DNA of 6,244 nucleotides from Flavobacteriales bacterium. GTDB lineage: Bacteria > Bacteroidota > Bacteroidia > UBA10329. The stretch covers positions 1 to 6,244 of the forward strand of contig DMRV01000485.1 of the NCBI GenBank assembly GCA_003456455.1, in the 5' to 3' direction. Numbering within the stretch: the first letter of the stretch is position 1; each line of letters begins with the position of its first letter. Both the position numbers and the translations under genes were made by a program. Shown here one piece after another: positions 1 to 5,501 of the stretch. The notes below the pieces were generated by a model. It had not been told where the DNA came from. It was given only the letters and a program-made list of their open reading frames with translations, and searched no databases.

Positions 1-337
1 AGGCATAGATGGGGTTCTTGTTGGTTATTTGGCAAGTGTAGTTGCTGTAACAGTTCATTTTTTCTTTGTTCGGTTTATGGCAGGTGAGGCTCTATCTGAA
101 ATAAAGCAGCCTTTTGTGCGAAAGCAGATGAAGCGGCTTTCAAAATCCCCGATTAATACTACAGTTGTGTTGCGGCTTATCTTTTACGTTTCGCCCCCGG
201 TCAACTTCGCTTTGGCACTTTCAAATATAAAATGGCATCATTCCCTTATAGGTACGATGCTGGCATTCCCGTTCAACGTATTGTTCAATTATACCTGGAT
301 GATGTTTGCAAAGGATTGGATTTTGGAGATGGTTTAA
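1..337 (+). CDS. VTT-domain (TVP38/TMEM64-like) inner membrane protein, C-terminal fragment
   Basis: An open frame enters from the left edge (first full codon at base 2) and ends at TAA 335-337, giving about 111 residues of a protein whose start lies outside the window. The fragment is strongly hydrophobic. A first membrane segment covers about residues 1-27, and a short charged stretch (KQPFVRKQMKRLSK) follows. Then comes a segment with RLIFYVSPPVNFALALSNIKW, and finally a segment ending in FPFNVLFNYTW. The arginine-leucine start, the helix-breaking prolines followed by an N-[FY]-A-L pattern, and the next glycine-containing helix resemble the C-terminal half of the VTT domain of TVP38/TMEM64/DedA-type proteins. 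That family is linked to lipid or small-molecule handling at membranes; the substrate cannot be told here. An in-frame TTG at 29 is not the likely start, because the same domain continues upstream of it. Family assignment is by eye and moderately sure. Confidence 0.6.
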   Translation, partial: GIDGVLVGYLASVVAVTVHFFFVRFMAGEALSEIKQPFVRKQMKRLSKSPINTTVVLRLIFYVSPPVNFALALSNIKWHHSLIGTMLAFPFNVLFNYTWMMFAKDWILEMV

Positions 338-387
338 GGCTGTTTAGTTACAGATTTTTATCAACCAATAAATCAGCAAAACATCCG

Positions 388-419
388 TTCGTGCTACGTG
401 ATTGAAAAAACTATCTTTG
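388..419 (+). promoter_or_regulatory. Bacteroidota-type promoter before bamD
   Basis: TATCTTTG at 412-419 is a perfect match to the Bacteroidota -7 consensus TAnnTTTG used by the primary sigma factor. The upstream -33 element (TTTG/TTG) is poor: the best candidate at normal spacing is TTCG at 388-391, 20 bases before the -7 box. Only four bases (GCCC-like spacer, bases 420-423) separate the -7 box from the bamD ATG, so the transcript would start at or within a few bases of the start codon. The box is seen directly; its activity and the leaderless reading are inferred. Confidence 0.6.
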
Positions 420-423
420 CGCC

Positions 424-1260
424 ATGTTAAAAAAGGCCTATTCAGCCGTTACTATTCTTTCAATAATGTTGGTATTTGCAGGGTGTAGCAAGTATCAGCG
501 TATTCTCAAGAGCAACGACTTTGAAAAAAAGTTTGAAATGGCCAAGGCTTACTATGATAATGGCAAGTATCAAAAAGCGTTTCCGCTCTTTGAAGAACTT
601 ATTACCGTTTTTAGAGGCACCAGCAAGGCCGAGGACGTTTACTATTACTACGCTTATTCCAACTACAAGCTAGGTGATTTTATGCTTGCTGGTTATCATT
701 TCGACAACTTTGTTAGAACGTTTCCGCGAAGCGATAGGGCAGAAGATGCTCAGTTTATGAACGCCAAGTGTTATTTCTTGGATTCTTCTGAACCTAGCTT
801 AGATCAAGCAAGCACTACAAAGGCGATTTATGAACTGCAGTTATTCATCAATAAGTATCCAGAAAGTCCGAAGGTGGATGAGTGTAATGACTTGATGGAT
901 CGATTGCGGTTTAAGTTGGAGACTAAAGCATATAATGGTGCTAAACTGTATTACCGCTTAGGTGAATATAAAGCTGCTATCTTTGCGCTCCGAAATACAC
1001 TTGCGGAGTTTCCAGATACGAGACACCGTGAGGAAATCAGTTTTATGATAGTGCGTTCTAGCTATTTACTTGCCGATAATAGTATTGAGGAAAAGAAGAT
1101 TGAGCGTTTTGAACAGGCTTTGCGTGAATGTGATGATTTTATTGAACGTCACCCACGCTCACCCGATGTTGAAAATGCAAAGAGCATTAAAGAAGATTCG
1201 AAAAAAGAATTAGAAAAGATTAAAAATCTGAAAAATGGAGTACAAGAACACAAAGGCTGA
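424..1260 (+). CDS. bamD: BamD, outer membrane protein assembly lipoprotein
   Basis: A 278-residue lipoprotein of the BAM complex, which folds and inserts beta-barrel proteins into the outer membrane; BamD is the essential TPR lipoprotein partner of BamA on the periplasmic side. The N terminus has a lysine pair (K3-K4), a hydrophobic stretch and a lipobox ending FAGC, so Cys21 is the expected lipidated residue after cleavage by signal peptidase II. Helical TPR-like repeats follow, with recurring patterns such as A-x2-Y-Y-D-N-G-K-Y-x-K-A at about 39-51, YYYAYSNYKLGD at about 73-84, and FP/YP-x-S phrases (FPRSDRAEDA, YPESPKVDEC, HPRSPDVENA) between repeats. It is slightly longer than the E. coli protein, with a lysine/glutamate-rich end. 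The start at 424 is fixed by the signal peptide and the promoter just upstream. Its last 26 bases overlap rpoZ in another frame, so the two are probably cotranscribed and translationally coupled. Assignment is firm. Confidence 0.92.
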   Translation: MLKKAYSAVTILSIMLVFAGCSKYQRILKSNDFEKKFEMAKAYYDNGKYQKAFPLFEELITVFRGTSKAEDVYYYYAYSNYKLGDFMLAGYHFDNFVRTFPRSDRAEDAQFMNAKCYFLDSSEPSLDQASTTKAIYELQLFINKYPESPKVDECNDLMDRLRFKLETKAYNGAKLYYRLGEYKAAIFALRNTLAEFPDTRHREEISFMIVRSSYLLADNSIEEKKIERFEQALRECDDFIERHPRSPDVENAKSIKEDSKKELEKIKNLKNGVQEHKG

Positions 1261-1624
1261 AAGAGACACTGTAACGCGGGATATGCGTGATTTCGAAGCT
1301 GGAACTGATAATACGTTCGAGACTATCGCGGTAATTGCGAAACGAGCAAATCAAATTGGCGCTGACATCAAAGAAGAGTTGAACTCTAAATTGGCAGAAT
1401 TCGCTACTACATCAGATAACTTGGAAGAAATTTTCGAGAATCGTGAGCAAATTGAAATCTCAAAGTTCTACGAAGCGCTTCCAAAGCCAGTTTCTATTGC
1501 AGTTGAAGAATATCTTACTGATAAGATTTATTTCCGAAACCCTGCAAATGACCCAACTGAAGAAGAAGCAGAGGCGAGCGCAGAAGCAGCCGCAGCAGCA
1601 AAAGCAGCTGCGGCAAAAGCCTAA
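1235..1624 (+). CDS. rpoZ: DNA-directed RNA polymerase omega subunit (Rpb6-like)
   Basis: A 129-residue protein matching the Bacteroidota form of the RNA polymerase omega subunit (RpoZ/Rpb6 family), a small subunit that helps the beta' subunit fold and stay in the core enzyme. The recognisable core is the N-E/T-x-x-A-I-I/V-A-K-R-A-N-Q-I pattern (TFETIAVIAKRANQIGADIK, about 28-47), equivalent to the omega helix that grips beta', followed by EELNSKLAEFA, an LEEIFENREQIEISKFYE segment and LPKPVSIAVEEYL. It is longer than E. coli omega (91 residues). The extra C terminus, about 107-129, is a low-complexity tail first of glutamates and then mostly alanine and lysine (EASAEAAAAAKAAAAKA). The ATG at 1235 gives the family-typical start MEYKNTKAE and puts the start inside the end of bamD. 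A hairpin terminator candidate follows 21 bases after the stop. Assignment is sure; the role of the tail is unknown. Confidence 0.9.
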   Translation: MEYKNTKAERDTVTRDMRDFEAGTDNTFETIAVIAKRANQIGADIKEELNSKLAEFATTSDNLEEIFENREQIEISKFYEALPKPVSIAVEEYLTDKIYFRNPANDPTEEEAEASAEAAAAAKAAAAKA

Positions 1625-1645
1625 ACCTTACTCAAACTGAATTCA

Positions 1646-1669
1646 AAAGCCCGAACTTGTTCGGGTTTT
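1646..1669 (+). terminator. Hairpin terminator or attenuator between rpoZ and coaC
   Basis: Bases 1650-1655 (CCCGAA) pair perfectly with 1660-1665 (TTCGGG) around a CTTG loop. The stem extends by one G.U pair (1649/1666) and three A-T pairs (1646-1648 with 1667-1669), giving ten pairs. The 3' arm ends in only four T, followed by CGAG, so as an intrinsic terminator it is moderate at best. It lies 21 bases after the rpoZ stop and 17 bases before the coaC start. It may end the bamD-rpoZ transcript in part and let some read-through into the coaC run. Confidence 0.6.
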
Positions 1670-1673
1670 CGAG

Positions 1674-1681
1674 TATATTAG
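1674..1681 (+). promoter_or_regulatory. Weak candidate -7 box before coaC
   Basis: TATATTAG differs from the Bacteroidota -7 consensus TAnnTTTG by one base and sits five bases before the coaC ATG, almost the same placement as the box before bamD. The nearest TTG upstream (1657-1659) is in the terminator loop and only 14 bases away, shorter than the usual spacing. This is a tentative call, made because a gene run after a terminator needs its own promoter or read-through. Confidence 0.25.
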
Positions 1682-1686
1682 AGTCT

Positions 1687-2226
1687 ATGGACGGCAAGAA
1701 AATATTGGTTGGTGTAACAGGCGGGATTGCTGCTTACAAAACACCCTTGCTTGTGCGATTGTTTGTGAAAGCAGGTGCAGAAGTGAAGGTGGTAGCAACC
1801 GATTGTGCATTTGATTTTGTGACCCCACTTACACTTTCTACCGTTTCAAAGAACCCAGTGGAATCTAAATTTTCTGATGCTAATGGAAACTGGAACAATC
1901 ACGTTGAGTTAGGTCTTTGGGCAGATGCTTTTGTGATTGCACCAGCAACGGCCAACACTATGGGGAAAATGTCCAACGGAATTTGCGATAATCTGCTTCT
2001 AGCAACTTACTTTTCTGCTCGTTGTCCAGTTGCGTTGGCACCTGCAATGGACTTGGATATGTTGCAACATCCAGCAGTTAAGAAAAACATTAATACTTTA
2101 ACAGAGTTCGGAAATCACATTATCGAACCAACAGAAGGTGAACTGGCAAGCGGTTTGGAAGGAAAAGGACGCATGGCTGAACCTGAAGATATTTTTCAAT
2201 TCGTGAGTAATCTGCTCAATGCCTGA
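1687..2226 (+). CDS. coaC: Phosphopantothenoylcysteine decarboxylase (CoaC), stand-alone
   Basis: A 179-residue flavoprotein of the HFCD family that decarboxylates 4'-phosphopantothenoylcysteine to 4'-phosphopantetheine in coenzyme A synthesis. Visible landmarks from the ATG: the FMN/phosphate-binding start VGVTGGIAAYK (8-18), the catalytic histidine region NNHVELGLWAD (His72), the IAPATANTMGKMSNGICDNLL segment (84-104), the substrate-binding PAMDLDM (119-125) and the flap ASGLEGKGRM (154-163). Two positions differ from the classical enzyme such as E. coli Dfp: PAMN is PAMD (Asp122), and the flap cysteine is Ser155. In most bacteria this domain is fused to the CoaB ligase; here it stops at the domain boundary and coaB starts 8 bases before its end in another frame. 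The ATG at 1687 is chosen over an in-frame TTG at 1657, because the latter lies in the terminator loop and would add ten residues the family lacks. Family assignment is firm. Confidence 0.88.
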   Translation: MDGKKILVGVTGGIAAYKTPLLVRLFVKAGAEVKVVATDCAFDFVTPLTLSTVSKNPVESKFSDANGNWNNHVELGLWADAFVIAPATANTMGKMSNGICDNLLLATYFSARCPVALAPAMDLDMLQHPAVKKNINTLTEFGNHIIEPTEGELASGLEGKGRMAEPEDIFQFVSNLLNA

Positions 2227-2869
2227 TATAAAAGGAAAGAAGGTTCTTATCACGGCAGGCCCCACTCACGAACCAATTGATCCAGTCCGATTTATTGGAA
2301 ACCATTCTTCTGGCAAAATGGGAATTGCCATAGCCGAAGAGGCGTTGGCTATTGGGGCAGAGGTAACGCTTATCTGTGGTCCATCAAACGTGAAGTCATC
2401 TTCCAAAATCAAGCGAATTAACGTGCAATCTGCTCAGAATATGTTTGATGCTGTGATGCAACTTCAAGAGACTCAAGACGTTTTGATTCTTTCTGCGGCA
2501 GTAGCGGACTACCGTCCTAAGATTGTTGCGGAGAATAAGATTAAGAAATCGGACACTAAGCTGACTATTGAGTTAGAATCGACACCTGATATTCTCGCCT
2601 CATTGGGGCAACAAAAACGACAAAATCAATTGTTGGTTGGGTTTGCATTGGAAACAAATAATGAACTTGAAAACGCTAAAGGAAAGCTGGTGAAAAAGAA
2701 TTGTGACCTTCTTGTTTTGAACTCATTACAAGATGCAGGAGCAGGTTTCGGACACGACACGAACAAAGTTTCAATTTTAGACCGACACAATAATATCGCT
2801 ACTTTTGAATTGAAGTCAAAAGCAGAAGTTGCAAAAGACATTCTGCGTACCATTATCGCTTTTAAATGA
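2219..2869 (+). CDS. coaB: Phosphopantothenate-cysteine ligase (CoaB), stand-alone
   Basis: A 216-residue ligase that joins cysteine to 4'-phosphopantothenate, the step before CoaC in coenzyme A synthesis; bacterial enzymes usually use CTP. Motifs in order: KKVLITAGPTHEPIDPVRFIGNHSSGKMG (7-35, the nucleotide-binding loop and the conserved Asn28 region), VTLICGPSNV (49-58), LSAAVADYRP (91-100), the KIKK motif with the conserved lysine (107-110), and VGFALETN (140-147), which is near the dimer/cysteine-binding region. All are intact, so the protein should be active. The first residues correspond to the interdomain linker of fused CoaBC proteins. The ATG overlaps the end of coaC (ATGCCTGA), which favours re-initiation by the same ribosome and equal output of both halves. 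Its own stop overlaps the next start (ATGA). No Shine-Dalgarno sequence is seen, as is usual in this phylum. Confidence 0.88.
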   Translation: MPDIKGKKVLITAGPTHEPIDPVRFIGNHSSGKMGIAIAEEALAIGAEVTLICGPSNVKSSSKIKRINVQSAQNMFDAVMQLQETQDVLILSAAVADYRPKIVAENKIKKSDTKLTIELESTPDILASLGQQKRQNQLLVGFALETNNELENAKGKLVKKNCDLLVLNSLQDAGAGFGHDTNKVSILDRHNNIATFELKSKAEVAKDILRTIIAFK

Positions 2870-3759
2870 CACGCTTTTTCACCTTATTTTTCATTGTAAA
2901 TTCTTTCATCGCTCAAGCGCAGGAACTAAACTGTACAGTTTCGGTTATTAGTCCAGGTGTTCAGAATACCGAGAAGCGAATTTTTGAGACGTTACAAAAC
3001 AATCTCCGAGAGTTTATGAACTCTACGCGTTGGACCAATGATGAATTTGCATTGGAAGAGCGAATAGAATGTAGCATTCTTGTCACCGTTACTGAACGAA
3101 TTTCGACAGATAGATTTAAGGCAACGATGCAGATTCAATCCAGTCGTCCTGCTTACATGACTTCTTACAATACTGTTATGCTAAATGTCAATGATCAGGA
3201 TTTTACGTTTCAATATGTTGAAAACCAGCTTATTCAGTTTCAAGAGAATCAACATATTAACCAGCTCACCTCAGTAATGGCGTTTTACGCTTATATGATT
3301 ATTGGATCAGATTACGATAGTTTCTCTCAAAAAGGAGGTGAGCCTTATTTTCAGAAGGCGTTGCAGATTGTAAATAATGCACAGAGTGAGAACGAGCGTG
3401 GATGGAAAGCTTTTGAAAGTACAAAGAACCGTTACTGGTTAATTGAGAACATGCTAAATGCTCGTTACGAGACTTTTAGAGATGTGGTTTACAAATATCA
3501 CAGGGAAGGTTTGGATATGATGCAGTCTGACCTGGAAACAGGTCGTAGAGCAATTACGGAGTGCATTGAGCCTTTGAAAAAGATCCGGTTGGATCAGCCA
3601 AATTCTTACTTGCTCACCGTGTTTTTTACCGCTAAGGTAGATGAGTTGGTAAACATTTTTAAAGAGTCATTTCCCGATGTTAAGACGAGAGTTACCAATG
3701 ACCTGATGCAAATGGATCCGGCCAATGCCAACAAGTATCAGGCAATCATAAAAAGTTAG
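2866..3759 (+). CDS. DUF4835 / PorD-like exported protein
   Basis: A 297-residue exported protein of the DUF4835 family, recognised from the start QELNCTVSVISPGVQNTEKRIFETLQ, the REFMNSTRWTNDEF phrase and the YYRGGEPYF-like GGEPYFQKALQIV segment. Such proteins sit beside coaBC and recN in many Flavobacteriia. From memory, current annotation calls this family the type IX secretion protein PorD; I could not check this, and no precise role is proven by the sequence. Residues 1-18 are a signal peptide (hydrophobic FFTLFFIVNSFIA, then AQA before QE), with cleavage expected after Ala18, so the mature protein is periplasmic or envelope-associated. Cys23 and Cys69 could form a disulfide; Cys233 is a third cysteine. 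No lipobox and no further membrane segment is seen. The ATG overlaps the coaB stop by four bases, and recN begins five bases after its TAG, so all four genes are very likely cotranscribed. Confidence 0.75.
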   Translation: MTRFFTLFFIVNSFIAQAQELNCTVSVISPGVQNTEKRIFETLQNNLREFMNSTRWTNDEFALEERIECSILVTVTERISTDRFKATMQIQSSRPAYMTSYNTVMLNVNDQDFTFQYVENQLIQFQENQHINQLTSVMAFYAYMIIGSDYDSFSQKGGEPYFQKALQIVNNAQSENERGWKAFESTKNRYWLIENMLNARYETFRDVVYKYHREGLDMMQSDLETGRRAITECIEPLKKIRLDQPNSYLLTVFFTAKVDELVNIFKESFPDVKTRVTNDLMQMDPANANKYQAIIKS

Positions 3760-3764
3760 CAGCT

Positions 3765-5420
3765 ATGCTGACCCGTCTGCACATTCGCAACTACGCAATC
3801 ATCAACGAGCTTGATGTAAAATTCGATAGGGGTTTGACCATTATCACAGGCGAAACAGGTGCAGGGAAATCTATTTTGATTGGGGCACTTTCTCTTGTTC
3901 TTGGAAAACGTGCTGATTCATCTGTACTGTATAAGGAAGGTGAAAAATGTATGGTAGAAGCATTTTTTAATGTTACGAATTACGACCTCAAACCCTTCTT
4001 TTCGGAGAACGATTTAGATTTTGAGAATCCTACAATCTTACGAAGAGAGATTAATGCTAATGGTAAGTCGCGAGCATTTATAAATGACACACCTGTAAAC
4101 TTAGCTCAGTTAAAAGAGTTGGCTACTAGTTTAATAGACATTCATTCTCAGCATGAAGTTCTCACTCTAAAATCAGCCGATTTCAGAACACGATTCCTAG
4201 ATTCATGTGCGGATGGAGGAATTCAAATAAAGACTTATCGAAATGTATTCTCGGAATGGAATGCTTTACGCCAGGAAGCTAACACATTGAAAGAAGCTCT
4301 GCGGAAAGCTGCGCAGGACGAAGATTATTTAAAATTTCAACTTTCTGAGTTGGAAGAATTGAATTTGAAAGAAGGCGAGCTTCTAGAGAACCAAGACAAG
4401 CTCTCCATGTTGGAAAATGCTGAAGAGATTAGCGGAACCCTTAGTCAAGTTTCTGATACACTGCTTAATTCAGAAGATGCATTAGTGGACGGTCTTCGAA
4501 AACTAGAATCCGAATTACAGCGGTTGGCAAATAAATATCCCACTGCGGTCGATTGGGCAAATCGTATTAAGCAGAACGTAATTGATTTGGAGGATGTGGC
4601 AGAAGAAATGTCGCAGAAGGTTGGTTCGATTGAACAGGACCCAGCCGAATTGGGCCGATTGGCTGAACGTGTAGATGAAATTATCCGCTTGATGACGAAG
4701 CATAGAAAGCAGTCCGAGGCGGAATTAATTCAGTATCAGTTTGAACTTGATGATAAGCTAAGTTCTATTTCCAATTCAGACGAGCAACTCACATTACTTA
4801 ACGGAAGGCTTGAAAAAATTGAATCACTACTACAGGTAGAAGCCGACAAACTGTCCAAGCTACGAGCAAAAGAGGCAAAGCGTATTGCGCCAATTCTCAC
4901 TACTGAGTTACAGCAATTAGGAATGCCAGATGCTCAAATGAGTATTCTAGTTGATAAAGGAGAACGTAATGTTAACGGACAAGACCGAATTGAAATTCTC
5001 TTCACCGCTAACAAAGGACAAAAAGCACAGGATATAAGTAAGGTTGCGAGTGGTGGAGAGTTGTCCCGATTGATGCTTTCAACAAAGTCAGAAATGGCAA
5101 GCAAGGCTCAATTGCCTGCCATTATTTTTGATGAAATTGACACGGGAGTTTCTGGTCATGTAGCTGACAAGATGGGAGGGAAGATTAAGGAATTGAGTTC
5201 AAGCATGCAGGTGCTTTGCATTACGCATTTACCTCAAATTGCCTCCAAGGCAAATCAGCATTTGTTTGTGTACAAAGAAGAAAAAGGCGGAAGAACCACC
5301 ACGGGCGTCCGGGAACTGGATAAAACCGATAGAATTGTTGAGATTGCAAAGATGTTGAGCAATGCGAATCCTACAGAGGCCGCCTTAACTCACGCTAAAA
5401 ACCTCGTTAATGAGAAATGA
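3765..5420 (+). CDS. recN: DNA repair protein RecN
   Basis: A 551-residue SMC-like ATPase involved in double-strand break repair by recombination; its length is normal (E. coli 553). The N-terminal head carries LTRLHIRNYAIINELDV and the Walker A loop GETGAGKS (29-36). IDIHSQHE (about 123-130) contains the family's Q-loop-like region. The middle, about 150-350, is rich in glutamate, lysine and leucine, as expected for the long antiparallel coiled coil. The C-terminal head has the ABC signature SGGELSR (429-435) and Walker B IIFDEIDTG with catalytic Asp456-Glu457, then the ITHLPQIASKA switch histidine region. All ATPase motifs are intact. The ATG at 3765 gives the family start MLTRLHIRNYAI, five bases after the DUF4835 gene. 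I see no LexA-like operator and no separate promoter, so expression probably depends on the upstream operon. Confidence 0.95.
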   Translation: MLTRLHIRNYAIINELDVKFDRGLTIITGETGAGKSILIGALSLVLGKRADSSVLYKEGEKCMVEAFFNVTNYDLKPFFSENDLDFENPTILRREINANGKSRAFINDTPVNLAQLKELATSLIDIHSQHEVLTLKSADFRTRFLDSCADGGIQIKTYRNVFSEWNALRQEANTLKEALRKAAQDEDYLKFQLSELEELNLKEGELLENQDKLSMLENAEEISGTLSQVSDTLLNSEDALVDGLRKLESELQRLANKYPTAVDWANRIKQNVIDLEDVAEEMSQKVGSIEQDPAELGRLAERVDEIIRLMTKHRKQSEAELIQYQFELDDKLSSISNSDEQLTLLNGRLEKIESLLQVEADKLSKLRAKEAKRIAPILTTELQQLGMPDAQMSILVDKGERNVNGQDRIEILFTANKGQKAQDISKVASGGELSRLMLSTKSEMASKAQLPAIIFDEIDTGVSGHVADKMGGKIKELSSSMQVLCITHLPQIASKANQHLFVYKEEKGGRTTTGVRELDKTDRIVEIAKMLSNANPTEAALTHAKNLVNEK

Positions 5421-5492
5421 AGAATTAAGAATTAGAAATTGGCAATCGATTCAATCTTATTCTTAATTCATCATTTCTAATTTTTAATTGTT
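5420..5492. repeat. AT-rich imperfect inverted repeat between recN and fabI
   Basis: Bases 5420-5439 and 5473-5492 form a 20-base inverted repeat with one mismatch (5422/5490) and one G.T wobble (5429/5483), around a 33-base loop. The left arm can instead pair with a nearer copy: 5422-5432 (GAATTAAGAAT) is perfectly complementary to 5459-5469, so two folds compete. The motif is variations on AATTAAGAATTAGAAATT, a word type that I remember as recurring between genes in Bacteroidota genomes; copy number was not checked. It starts at the last base of the recN stop and ends 9 bases before the fabI ATG. The stems are almost pure A-T and no T-run follows the 3' arm, so this is not a classical terminator. 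Confidence 0.7.
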
Positions 5493-5501
5493 GAAAAAAA
5501 A

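Noticed and set aside
29..31. TTG as start of a complete small membrane protein
   Set aside because: The same frame is open to the left edge and the domain pattern continues upstream, so it is a cut gene.
340..359. CTGT/ACAG hairpin followed by five T after the first gene
   Set aside because: The stem is only four pairs, too weak to call a terminator.
1443..1640. Glutamine/lysine-rich open frame inside rpoZ
   Set aside because: Frame-shifted reading of the GCAGCA-rich omega tail; low complexity only.
1657..1686. In-frame TTG start at 1657 for coaC
   Set aside because: It lies in the terminator loop and adds ten residues not expected in the family; ATG 1687 gives the typical MDGKKILVGVTGG start.
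2626..2853. Antisense open frame opposite coaB
   Set aside because: Shadow of a well-supported gene; no recognisable domain.
4515..4703. Antisense open frame opposite recN
   Set aside because: Lies inside the recN coiled-coil coding region and has no recognisable features.
5478..5485. TAATTTTT as a fabI -7 box
   Set aside because: It is within the AT-rich repeat, lacks the final G, and has no TTG at the usual distance.
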